NCBI RefSeq assembly: GCF_003402415.2
Contig: NZ_AP036014.1
Location: forward strand, 3,410,001-3,474,000
Direction of reading: 5' to 3'
Source of the DNA: Cupidesulfovibrio sp000226255
GTDB taxonomy: Bacteria; Desulfobacterota; Desulfovibrionia; Desulfovibrionales; Desulfovibrionaceae
DNA: 64,000 nucleotides
Part shown: piece by piece, positions 9,500 through 16,943 of the stretch
Position numbering within the stretch: position 1 is the first letter of the stretch
Layout: each line of letters starts with the position of its first letter
Translations under genes and position numbers: made by a program
Notes under the pieces: model-generated
What the model saw: the letters and a program-made list of their open reading frames with translations, nothing else
What the model was told of the DNA's origin: nothing
Database searches by the model: none

Positions 9500-10601
9500 C
9501 CGCACGCCGCACGCCGTATCGGCCCGCACCCGCCTGACTCCACGCCCGGCGTCGGGCATGCCGCTTCCGGCGTGCACCCTTCGTTCCGGCCGAACGCTCG
9601 TCCCGCTTCTGCTCCTGTTGCTGGCCCTGGCGGCGGGTCTTGCCACGCCTCCGGCCGCCCGTGCGAACCAGTCCGGCCAGCCCGGCGTGCCCCCCAACGC
9701 AGCCCACGGCCCGGACGCCGCCACTCCGCCCGGCGGCCCCGTGTCCATCACCGATGACACCGGGCGAGAGGTGCGCCTGCCCCATCCAGCCCGGCGCATC
9801 GTGGCCCTGTACGGGGCCTTCAACGAACTGCTGGCGGCCATGGACCTGACCGACCGCATCGCCGCGCGCACCGCCGCAGACCAGGAGCCCGCCGCCATCC
9901 GCCTGTTGCCGGTCATCGGCACGCACATGCGCCCCAGCCCGGAAATGGTGGCCGCCGTGGCCCCGGACCTGGTGTTGCAGATGGAGGGCCGCCGCGAGGC
10001 GGGCGAGGCCGTGGAAGGTCTGCGCGCGCTGGGCATTCCCGTGGCGGTGTTCCGGGTGGGCTCGTTCGATGAACTGTTCGGCGTGCTGCGCCGGGTGGGC
10101 GCGCTGACCGGCGAGCCGCAACGCGCCGCCGGGCTGGAAGCGGCCCTGCGCGCCAGGCTGGACGCGGTGGCCGCACGGGTGGCGGATCGGCCCCGTCCCA
10201 CCGTGTTCTTTGAGGTGCGCCACCCCAACCTGCTGGCCGCCGGGGCCGATTCCATCGTCACCGACATCATCGCCCGCGCGGGCGGCCGCAACTGTGTCAC
10301 CGCCGAAGGCCGGGTGGCCCGCCTGAGCGAGGAAGAGTTGCTGCGCCTGAACCCGGACGTCTACCTGCTGCAACGAGGCCCCATGAACCCGGAGCCGGAG
10401 CCGCCCGCCGCGCGGCCCCACTATGCCGCGCTGGCCGCCGTACGCGCTGGCCGCGTGCGCGACGTGGACGAGGCCCGCTACTCCCGCCCCGGCCCCCGCG
10501 CCGTGGACGCCGTGGAGGAGCTTGCCCGGTACCTGCACCCCGATGTATGGGGCACCACCCCGGCCATTCCCGCCCCCACGGGCGGGCAGGCCGCTCCCTG
10601 A
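9492..10601 (+). CDS. BtuF/FecB-type periplasmic substrate-binding protein
   Basis: The 369-residue protein has a signal peptide (hydrophobic run of Leu/Ala about residues 38-54, then ARA). The mature region has the class III binding-protein fold. It starts DDTGREVRLPHPARRIVAL, continues with MVAAVAPDLVLQ, and ends with a segment resembling the C-terminal lobe (RVRDVDEARYSRPGPRAVDA). Start 9492 follows GGGGAAAG and overlaps the ATPase stop; an upstream in-frame ATG at 9354 lies inside the ATPase gene and is less likely. It probably delivers corrinoid to the permease. No lipobox is evident, so it is either soluble or anchored by its uncleaved leader. Confidence 0.87.
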   Translation: MADRTPHAVSARTRLTPRPASGMPLPACTLRSGRTLVPLLLLLLALAAGLATPPAARANQSGQPGVPPNAAHGPDAATPPGGPVSITDDTGREVRLPHPARRIVALYGAFNELLAAMDLTDRIAARTAADQEPAAIRLLPVIGTHMRPSPEMVAAVAPDLVLQMEGRREAGEAVEGLRALGIPVAVFRVGSFDELFGVLRRVGALTGEPQRAAGLEAALRARLDAVAARVADRPRPTVFFEVRHPNLLAAGADSIVTDIIARAGGRNCVTAEGRVARLSEEELLRLNPDVYLLQRGPMNPEPEPPAARPHYAALAAVRAGRVRDVDEARYSRPGPRAVDAVEELARYLHPDVWGTTPAIPAPTGGQAAP

Positions 10602-10658
10602 AAAAACCTGTCGCCCGAAACGGGCCGACCGCGCCATATCACCCTCAAGAGGTTTCCC

Positions 10659-11426
10659 ATGCCCGCCTTCAACGATACTTCCCGGCCCGCCTGCGGCACC
10701 CTGTTCGGCATCGGCGTCGGCCCCGGCGAACCGGACCTGCTCACCCTGCGCGCCGCCAACGCGCTGTCGCGGGTGCACGTGGTGTTCGCCGCCTCGTCCA
10801 CGCGCAACGACTACTCGGTGGCGCTGGACATCGCCCGTCCCCACCTGCCCGCCGACGCGCGCATCGAGACGCTGGGCTTTCCCATGACCCGCGACAGGGG
10901 CGCGCTGGCCGCCGCGTGGGAGGCCAACGCCCGCGCCGTGGCCGACACCCTGCTCAAGGGCGAGGACGCCGCCTTCCTGACCCTGGGCGACCCGCTGATC
11001 TATTCCACCTTCGGCTACCTGCTGCGCACCCTGCGCCGGGTGGCCCCGGACCTGCCCGAAGACGCGGTGCAGGTGGTGCCGGGCGTCACCTCGTACCAGG
11101 CTGCTGCCGCCCGCACCCGCACCATCCTGTGCGAGGCGGACGAAACCCTGCTGCTGGTGCCCGGCGTGAACGGCACGGACAAACTGGCCGCCGACGTGGC
11201 GGGCGCGGACAACGCCGTGATCCTGAAGGCGTACCGCAAGTTTCCCGAAATCCGCCGGGTGCTGGACGAACAGGGCGCGGCGGAGCAGGCGGTGTTCGTC
11301 TCGCGCCTGGGGCTGCCGGGCGAGGTCATCGCCCCCTCGCTGGCCGAGGCCCCGGATGCGCCGCACTACCTGACCCTGCTGCTGGTGCCCAAGGCCCGTA
11401 CCGGCAACGATTCCGGCGAGGCATAA
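10659..11426 (+). CDS. cbiL: Precorrin-2 / cobalt-factor II C20-methyltransferase CbiL (CobI)
   Basis: This SAM-dependent enzyme methylates C20 of the corrin precursor, the step after cobalt insertion in the anaerobic pathway. It has 255 residues, normal for the family. The N-terminal glycine-rich motif is FGIGVGPGEPDLLTLRA, followed by the family motifs LTLGDPLIYSTF and VVPGVTSYQAAAA. The ribosome site AAGAGG sits 7 bases before ATG 10659. It lies 57 bp after the binding-protein gene, and a strong hairpin follows it, so it is the last gene of the riboswitch operon. CbiK and CbiL act consecutively around the cobalt-containing intermediate. Confidence 0.92.
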   Translation: MPAFNDTSRPACGTLFGIGVGPGEPDLLTLRAANALSRVHVVFAASSTRNDYSVALDIARPHLPADARIETLGFPMTRDRGALAAAWEANARAVADTLLKGEDAAFLTLGDPLIYSTFGYLLRTLRRVAPDLPEDAVQVVPGVTSYQAAAARTRTILCEADETLLLVPGVNGTDKLAADVAGADNAVILKAYRKFPEIRRVLDEQGAAEQAVFVSRLGLPGEVIAPSLAEAPDAPHYLTLLLVPKARTGNDSGEA

Positions 11427-11466
11427 CCCCCCCCCCCCGGCCCCCATCCCATTTCCGACAATGCCG

Positions 11467-11497
11467 AAGGGCCGCCCGTTTCCCACGGGCGGCCCTT
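11467..11497 (+). terminator. Intrinsic terminator of the cobalamin operon
   Basis: A perfect 13-bp inverted repeat (AAGGGCCGCCCGT / ACGGGCGGCCCTT) with a 5-base loop lies 40 bases after the cbiL stop. It is followed by TTGTCC rather than a long T-run. Confidence 0.75.
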
Positions 11498-11511
11498 GTC
11501 CATGCAAATCC

Positions 11512-11578
11512 GGGCAAGTCCGGGCAAGTCCGGGCAAGTCCGGGCAAGTCCGGGCAAATCTGGGCAAGTTGGGCAAAA
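11512..11578. repeat. 10-bp tandem repeat array (GTCCGGGCAA)
   Basis: The unit GTCCGGGCAA is repeated head to tail about six times with decay at the right end (ATCTGGGCAA, GTTGGGCAAA). It starts directly after the cbiL terminator. No gene overlaps it. It is one of several 9-10 bp CCGG-containing arrays in the window. Confidence 0.85.
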
Positions 11579-11741
11579 CCGGACAAAGCCAATCTTCCCC
11601 TGCCCCACGCTCCTCCCGTCCAACAATCCGAGCCATCTCGCGCCCCCTCCGTCTCCCCTTCCCCGACCGGCTTCCACCGCTGTCCCGCCGTGGCCTTGCA
11701 CGGCGGGGGCTGCGCGATGAAGACGGCGCGTGAAATACGCT

Positions 11742-11847
11742 GCGGCGGCGCTGGCAAGGAAGCGCGCGGGGGCCGAAGGGAGTGTACTCTCGTACATGAC
11801 CGAGCCCCACCGCCCCCACTACCCGCTGACGCCGCCAGCGCCGTCGC
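11742..11847. repeat. Palindromic interspersed element, copy 1
   Basis: The outer arms GCGGCGGCGCTGGC (11742-11755) and GCCAGCGCCGTCGC (11834-11847) pair at 13 of 14 positions. The centre holds GGGAGTGTACTCT followed by CGTACATGACCG, which itself contains a TGTAC/GTACA hairpin. A second copy with the same outer arm core (CGCTGGC/GCCAGCG) and the same centre is at 60032-60120. It lies in the 605-base gap between cbiL and the chemoreceptor, where I see no gene. Confidence 0.65.
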
Positions 11848-11959
11848 AACTGTTTCCGCTCCGGATGCATCGCCATCACTCCTCCCCAACCTTTCCCCAT
11901 GTCCTTCCCGGCGTTCCTCCACGCCCTGCTTTCCACTCCCCGCTCCGCCACAAACGCCA

Positions 11960-11990
11960 ACGGGCCGCCCGGCATCGCCGGACGGCCCGT
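11960..11990 (-). terminator. Intrinsic terminator of the chemoreceptor gene
   Basis: ACGGGCCGCCCGGC and GCCGGACGGCCCGT form a 13/14-bp stem with a 3-base loop, 42 bases beyond the chemoreceptor stop in its direction of transcription. It is followed on that strand by TTGGCGTTTG. Confidence 0.7.
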
Positions 11991-12032
11991 CCCTTTGCAT
12001 CCATATATAATGTATGTGGCGCTACGCGCCGC

Positions 12033-14078
12033 CTATCCCTGCTTCAACTGCTCCACAAGCTGCCGCAACTCCTGCCCCATGCGGGCCAGTTCCGCCACGG
12101 CCTGCGCCGACTGCTCCATGACCTCGGCCGTCTCGGCCGCGATGCGGTTGACCTCTTCGGTGCCCCGGTTGATCTCCTCGCTGGCCGCGGACTGTTCCTC
12201 CGCCGCCGTGGCGATGGCCCGCACCTGGTCGGCGGTTTCCTGCACCACGTCCACGATGACCCGCAGCGAATCCCCGGCCATGGTGGCCAGTTCCGTGCTG
12301 CGCCCCACCGACATGGACGCCTCTTCCATGCCCCGCACGTTCTCGCGCGACGAGCCCTGGATGGCCCGCACGGCGTCGCCCACTTCCTTGGTGGCGTTCA
12401 TGGTCTTTTCGGCCAGCTTGCGCACCTCGTCGGCCACCACGGCAAAGCCGCGCCCGGCGTCACCGGCGCGCGCAGCCTCGATGGCCGCGTTCAGCGCCAG
12501 CAGATTGGTCTGGTCGGCAATGTCGCTGATCACGTTCAGGATCTGGCCGATGGACTCGGCCCGGTCGCCCAGTTCGTGCAGGCTGCCCCGGAGCAGGGCG
12601 GTCTTCTCGTTGACGTCCTCGATGGCCTCCACCACCGAACCCACGATACCCGACCCGTCCTCCGCCTGACGGCGAGCCTTTTCGGCGTTATCCGCGGCGG
12701 ACGACGCGTTGCGGGCCACTTCCATGACCGTGGAGTTCATCTCTTCCATGGCCGTGGCGGTCTCGCCGGTGCGCTCGCGCTGCACGTCGGCGCCCCGGCT
12801 GGCCTGCTCGATCTGCGCGGAAAGCTCTTCGGCAGCGGAGCCCACCCGGTCCACGATGACCTCCAACTGCGAGGCGGCCTGGTGCATGCCCTCGCTCTTG
12901 GCCCGCTCTGCGGCGGCGCGGGCGGCTTCCGCCTCGGCCATGGCCCGGCGGGCCTGTTCGCCCTGCTCCTCGGCCTCGCGAGTCTTCTGCTCGGCGGTCG
13001 CGATCATGGTCTTCAGGCGGTCCACCATGGTGCGCAACGCGGTGGCCAGCGTGCCGATCTCGTCGGCGCGGGCAAGGTCCAGGTTGCGCGAAAGGTCGCC
13101 CTCGGCCACCGCGCTGGCAAAGGCCACGCCCTTGCCCAGGGCCCCCACGATGTTGCGCACGATGAAAAAGATGACCAGACCCACCAGCACCAGGATCACC
13201 GTCGTGGCCACGCCGCTGACGTTGCGGATGGCCGCGATGGGATCGCTGATGTCGCTGTCGTCCACCGTGACGCACAGGATCCACCCGGTGTAGGGCTCTT
13301 CCGCGAAGTAGGCCAGCTTGGTCACGCCCTGCCGCTCGTAGCTGATGCTGCCGGAGCGCTTGGCCAGCACCTGCTTGCCCCAGTCTTCCTCGCTGATGTC
13401 CACCTTGAAAATGCGCGAGGCGTCCGGGTGGGCCAGTATCTTGCCGTTCTTCGCCACCAGGAAGGCATACCCCGTCTTGCCGACCTTGATGGGGCTGATG
13501 AATTCCTTGGCGTACTTGCCAAGGTCAACCGAGCCGTAGACAACGCCCGCCACCTTGCCGTCCACCTTCATGGGCGCGGCCACCACCACCACGGGGGTGT
13601 TGGTGGTCATGCTCATGAGCGGCTCGGACACCGTGGCCTCGCCCTGCATGCCGCGCTTGAAGTAGTCGCGGCTGGCGCGGTTGTCCTTGCCCACGGACTC
13701 GTCCAGGTTGCTGGCCACCACCACGCCATCCGGCCCCAGCACGTTGACCACCTGGTACACGTCGTAGGTGGCCACCACCTGGCGCAGGGCCTCGTTGGCG
13801 CGGCGCGTCACGGCGGCCCTGTCGCCGCCGGGGGGCACGCGCAGCACGTCGATCAGCACGTTGCGGGTGGCCTGCGAGGCGATGTCGTCGCGCTGGTCCT
13901 GCACGCGCCGCCCAAGTTCACCCACGGCCGCTCGCGTCATCATCTCCGACTGGGTGGTAATGGCTTCGAACAATGCTTCTTTCGACACGGAATAGGAAAG
14001 CCACGAGGAAACGACCATGCCGATGAGCACCAACCCCAGCGTCGGCACCAGAAAACGATTGCGAAGATTCCAACCCAT
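12033..14078 (-). CDS. Methyl-accepting chemotaxis protein with periplasmic Cache sensor
   Basis: A 681-residue transmembrane chemoreceptor. TM1 is at about residues 10-30 (VPTLGLVLIGMVVSSWLSY). A double-Cache sensor at about 35-275 contains ASRDYFKRG and VGKTGYAFLVAKNGKILAHP. TM2 is at about 290-310, followed by HAMP and a long cytoplasmic coiled coil with methylation helices. The hairpin tip is ISDIADQTNLLALNAAIEAA, the CheA/CheW contact. Cache sensors of this type bind small metabolites such as carboxylates or amino acids; the ligand cannot be read here. There is no C-terminal CheR-tether pentapeptide (the end is QLVEQLKQG). The ribosome site GAGGTG precedes ATG 14078. It stands alone with its own terminator. 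Confidence 0.93.
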   Translation of the reverse strand: MGWNLRNRFLVPTLGLVLIGMVVSSWLSYSVSKEALFEAITTQSEMMTRAAVGELGRRVQDQRDDIASQATRNVLIDVLRVPPGGDRAAVTRRANEALRQVVATYDVYQVVNVLGPDGVVVASNLDESVGKDNRASRDYFKRGMQGEATVSEPLMSMTTNTPVVVVAAPMKVDGKVAGVVYGSVDLGKYAKEFISPIKVGKTGYAFLVAKNGKILAHPDASRIFKVDISEEDWGKQVLAKRSGSISYERQGVTKLAYFAEEPYTGWILCVTVDDSDISDPIAAIRNVSGVATTVILVLVGLVIFFIVRNIVGALGKGVAFASAVAEGDLSRNLDLARADEIGTLATALRTMVDRLKTMIATAEQKTREAEEQGEQARRAMAEAEAARAAAERAKSEGMHQAASQLEVIVDRVGSAAEELSAQIEQASRGADVQRERTGETATAMEEMNSTVMEVARNASSAADNAEKARRQAEDGSGIVGSVVEAIEDVNEKTALLRGSLHELGDRAESIGQILNVISDIADQTNLLALNAAIEAARAGDAGRGFAVVADEVRKLAEKTMNATKEVGDAVRAIQGSSRENVRGMEEASMSVGRSTELATMAGDSLRVIVDVVQETADQVRAIATAAEEQSAASEEINRGTEEVNRIAAETAEVMEQSAQAVAELARMGQELRQLVEQLKQG

Positions 14079-14288
14079 GGAGCACCTCGCCCTGTTGCAG
14101 CCCTCCCCCGAGAGCGCCGCAGCTACCCGTCAGGGTGCCAGCTTACCATTACCCACGGCGCAGCGATAGACCCGTGGACCAACAAAACGGGATACGGCGC
14201 GAACAAACGGGGCCGGACGCAGGTCCAGCCCCGGAAAGCATGCGGAGAAGATGCAAGGGCACCCCGGATTTCGGGGGGAATGGCATGC

Positions 14289-14388
14289 GCGCCACGAGCG
14301 GCAGTCGGGGCCGGTGCCCGGCGGCGCTCCAGTGTGCGCCAGGAGCGGCAGTCCGGGCCGGTGGCCCGGCGGCGCTCCAGCGTGCGTC
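14289..14388. repeat. 47/48-bp direct tandem repeat at the lipoprotein 3' end
   Basis: Two full copies of a unit beginning GCGCCA(C/G)GAGCGGCAGT and ending GGCGCTCCAG lie in tandem with starts at 14289 and 14336. A third partial copy starts at 14384, exactly at the stop codon of the lipoprotein gene. The repeat fills most of the 308-base gap before the chemoreceptor and looks like a recent duplication of the gene's 3' edge. Confidence 0.75.
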
Positions 14389-15091
14389 AGGAGCGGGCGG
14401 CGGCCATGGCGTCCAGGCTCCACGCGGTGGCCCGCGCCAGCACATCGCCCATGGCCGTCTCGAAGGCTGCGGCCACCTGCGGCAGGCCGGTCCCCGTGGC
14501 GGCAACCCGCTGTGCAACGGCGGTGAAGGCCACGATGCGCCCGGTCTTCAGGTCCACCAGGCGCAGGGCCAATTCCACCTCCACCTCGGGAGCGGACGCA
14601 CCGCCATCGGCACGGGTGTTGAAACGGCGCAGGTCGGTCATCAGCCTGTAGTCGGGATAGATGCCCGCCGATTCCTCTGCCGCACCATCCAGCCTTCCGG
14701 CGCGCTCGAAAGCCTCCACCAGCAGCCGCTGCACCAGGCGCGGCGCGGGGCTGGTCCACTTGGCCCCGGCGTAGTAGCGCACCTCGCGCCCGGCGCCTGC
14801 CCCCAGCACCAGGGCGATGCGGTCGGTATCCAGCATGCGGCTGGTTTCCGGCAGGGCCACTGCCAGTTGAAGGCGCAGCGGCCCGCCCGCCGCCGGGGCG
14901 GGCATGGCCGGGGCCAGCAGCAGATGCGTGGGGGCCGGGCCGGGGTCCAGCACGCCAGCGCAGCCGGTCAGCAGACACGGCAGCAGGAACAGCAGGCACA
15001 ACGCCAACGGCGGCAGCATGGCCCAGCGGGTGGGGTGGGAGGGGCGGACGGGGCGCGCGGCGGCGACGCGCGGATCGGTCGGGGGGGTCAT
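14387..15091 (-). CDS. Mla/Pqi-associated outer-membrane-type lipoprotein (ABC auxiliary component)
   Basis: The 234-residue protein has a lipoprotein signal: hydrophobic stretch LPPLALCLLFLLPCLLTGC with lipobox LLTGC (Cys about residue 44). The mature domain resembles the PqiC/YmbA-type auxiliary lipoprotein of MCE transporters. In the E. coli counterpart this protein links an MCE bridge to the outer membrane. The start overlaps the MlaD stop (ATGA), so it belongs to the same operon. The first ~25 residues before the hydrophobic core are long for a lipoprotein; the Met just before LPPLAL would give a more usual leader and is a possible alternative start. Confidence 0.78.
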   Translation of the reverse strand: MTPPTDPRVAAARPVRPSHPTRWAMLPPLALCLLFLLPCLLTGCAGVLDPGPAPTHLLLAPAMPAPAAGGPLRLQLAVALPETSRMLDTDRIALVLGAGAGREVRYYAGAKWTSPAPRLVQRLLVEAFERAGRLDGAAEESAGIYPDYRLMTDLRRFNTRADGGASAPEVEVELALRLVDLKTGRIVAFTAVAQRVAATGTGLPQVAAAFETAMGDVLARATAWSLDAMAAARS

Positions 15092-16011
15092 CGGGCGTCA
15101 TACTCCGGTACGGGGTTGCCGAACAGGAAGCGTCGGGGGTCGCTTTCCACCTTGTGGGCCAGCCGGTCCATGGTGGCCACCAGTTGCCGGGCCTCGGCCA
15201 GCAGGCGGCGCATGTCTTCCAGCCCTTCGCCCGAAAACTTGGCCAAGCCCGGCTCGGCCCGCGCCACCAGCCCGTCCATGCGCCGGGCCATGTCGCCCAC
15301 GGCGCGGGTGGAATCGCGCAGGTCGGTGCGCAGGTAGTCGCGCATGTCGCCGGTGGCCCCTTCCAGCCCGGCCGAGGCGTTGGCCAGGCGGCGGGTGGTC
15401 ACGTCCAGGTTGCCGATGATGCGGTCCATGGCGTCGGCCCTGGCGGCCAGCCGGGTGGTGAGCAAGTCCAGCGACTGCAACACCTGGGCCAGTGCCCGGC
15501 GGTTCTCGTCGTCGGCCATGCCGGACATGCGCTGGATCAGTTCGCGGCTGTCGGAAACCACGGCGGGCAGCCCGGCGAACAGGGCCTCCAGCCGTGAAAG
15601 CTGGGCGGGAATGACGGCCACGTCCTCGCCGTCGCGGGGCTTGAGCAGCGGGCTGCCCGCCGTGCCGCCGGAAATCTGCACCACGGTCACGCCAGTGATG
15701 CCGCGCGCCTCCAGCGCAGCAACCGAATCCTCACGCACCGGAGTCTGGGCGGCGATCTCGATGCGCACCTTGACCCGGCCGGGGTCGGTGGGGCTGATGG
15801 TGATGGCCTTCACCGCGCCCACCTTCACCCCGTTGAACAGCACGTCGTTGGCCACGCTGAGGCCGGAGACGTGCCCGGTGAAGTTGATGTCGTACTGCAC
15901 CAGGTCCACCCCGCTGCCGCGCCCCGCCGTCCACAGGATGAAGGCCAGCGCCCCCACCACCGCCATGAGCGTGAACACCCCGACCAGCACGTAACTGGCT
16001 CTGATTTCCAT
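15088..16011 (-). CDS. mlaD: MlaD-family MCE-domain lipid-transport protein
   Basis: Periplasmic, membrane-anchored subunit of a retrograde or anterograde phospholipid transporter. The 307-residue protein has one N-terminal helix (about residues 6-27, YVLVGVFTLMAVVGALAFIL). A single MCE domain follows (about 38-115) with VLFNGVKVGAVKAI and GITGVTVVQISGG. The rest is a long helical region that would form the pore stalk. ATG 16011 follows AGGGAGA; the frame extends further upstream but those codons overlap mlaF and lack a ribosome site. Only one MCE domain is present, which suggests a hexameric ring as in MlaD. Confidence 0.88.
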   Translation of the reverse strand: MEIRASYVLVGVFTLMAVVGALAFILWTAGRGSGVDLVQYDINFTGHVSGLSVANDVLFNGVKVGAVKAITISPTDPGRVKVRIEIAAQTPVREDSVAALEARGITGVTVVQISGGTAGSPLLKPRDGEDVAVIPAQLSRLEALFAGLPAVVSDSRELIQRMSGMADDENRRALAQVLQSLDLLTTRLAARADAMDRIIGNLDVTTRRLANASAGLEGATGDMRDYLRTDLRDSTRAVGDMARRMDGLVARAEPGLAKFSGEGLEDMRRLLAEARQLVATMDRLAHKVESDPRRFLFGNPVPEYDAR

Positions 16012-16030
16012 GCATTCTCCCTTGGCAGAG

Positions 16031-16942
16031 CTAACTTGCCCGGTCGCCGACACCACCCGCCGCGTACGCGCCAGGCCCGCCAGGTCCGGCAGATCCGCCA
16101 GATCCGGCAGACCCGGTGGACCCGGCCCGCGCCTGCCCATTGGCCGGGGCGTCATGCCCCGCGTGGCCGGAAACTTCGGCCACCCCGGCGGCCACGCGTC
16201 CGCGCGGCCCGGTGAAATATTCGCGCAGCCACGGGTGGTCCACCCGCAGCAACTCGTCGATGGCGCCCACCGCGTAGATGCGTTTTTCCGCCAGCACGGC
16301 AACCCTGTCGCACACGGCATACAGCGAATCCAGGTCGTGGGTGATCATGACCACGGTAAGCCCCAGCGCGGCGCGCAGGTCCGCGATCAGCGCGTCGAAG
16401 GCCGCCGCGCCGATGGGGTCGAGCCCGGCCGTGGGCTCGTCCAGAAACACCACCGCCGGGTCCATGACCAGCGCGCGGGCAAGCCCGGCGCGCTTGCGCA
16501 TGCCGCCGGAAAGCTCTGACGGGTATTTCAGCGCCGCCTCGGGCGCAAGGCCCACCATGCGCAGCTTCATGGCGGCCACGTCGTCCATGGTGTCGGGCGG
16601 CAGGTTGGTGAACTCGCGCAGGGGCACCTTGATGTTCTCGATGACCGTCAGCGACGAGAACAGGGCTCCGTCCTGAAACAGCACGCCCCACTGGCGGCGC
16701 ACGGCGCGCCGCGCGGCCTCGTCGGCATGGATGATGTCCACCCCCAGCACGCGCACGTCGCCCGCCTGGGGGCGGCGCAGGCCAAGGATGGTGCGCAGCA
16801 GCACCGACTTGCCCGAACCGGAGCCGCCGATGAGCCCCAGCACCTCGCCGGGCAGCACGTCCAGGTCCAGATTTTCGTGCACCGTCACCGGGCCGAAGCG
16901 GTTGGCGATGCCCCGTAGCGAGATGATGGGCGCGTCCGTCAT
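16031..16942 (-). CDS. mlaF: MlaF-type ABC transporter ATPase with low-complexity tail
   Basis: ATPase of the Mla complex. Walker A is GGSGSGKSVLLRT (about residues 39-51), the signature is LSGGMRKRAGLARAL, and Walker B is VVFLDEPTAGLDP. It also has the MlaF hallmark LFSSLTVIENIKVPL. The core ends near residue 255 (DHPWLREYF). The last ~45 residues are a Gly/Ser/Ala/Pro tail (GSTGSAGSGGSAGPGGPGA). That tail is written in 9-bp units at 16071-16122, so it appears to have grown by tandem repeat expansion. The gene starts one base after the mlaE stop and ends 19 bases before mlaD. Confidence 0.9.
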   Translation of the reverse strand: MTDAPIISLRGIANRFGPVTVHENLDLDVLPGEVLGLIGGSGSGKSVLLRTILGLRRPQAGDVRVLGVDIIHADEAARRAVRRQWGVLFQDGALFSSLTVIENIKVPLREFTNLPPDTMDDVAAMKLRMVGLAPEAALKYPSELSGGMRKRAGLARALVMDPAVVFLDEPTAGLDPIGAAAFDALIADLRAALGLTVVMITHDLDSLYAVCDRVAVLAEKRIYAVGAIDELLRVDHPWLREYFTGPRGRVAAGVAEVSGHAGHDAPANGQARAGSTGSAGSGGSAGPGGPGAYAAGGVGDRAS

Positions 16943-16943
16943 C

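Noticed and set aside
11512..11578. CRISPR-like array
   Set aside because: The units are 10 bp and adjacent without unique spacers, so this is a simple tandem repeat, not a CRISPR.
9198..11975. Long minus-strand open frame across the BtuF and cbiL genes
   Set aside because: Antisense shadow of well-supported plus-strand genes; the translation has no family features and crosses an operon terminator and a repeat array.
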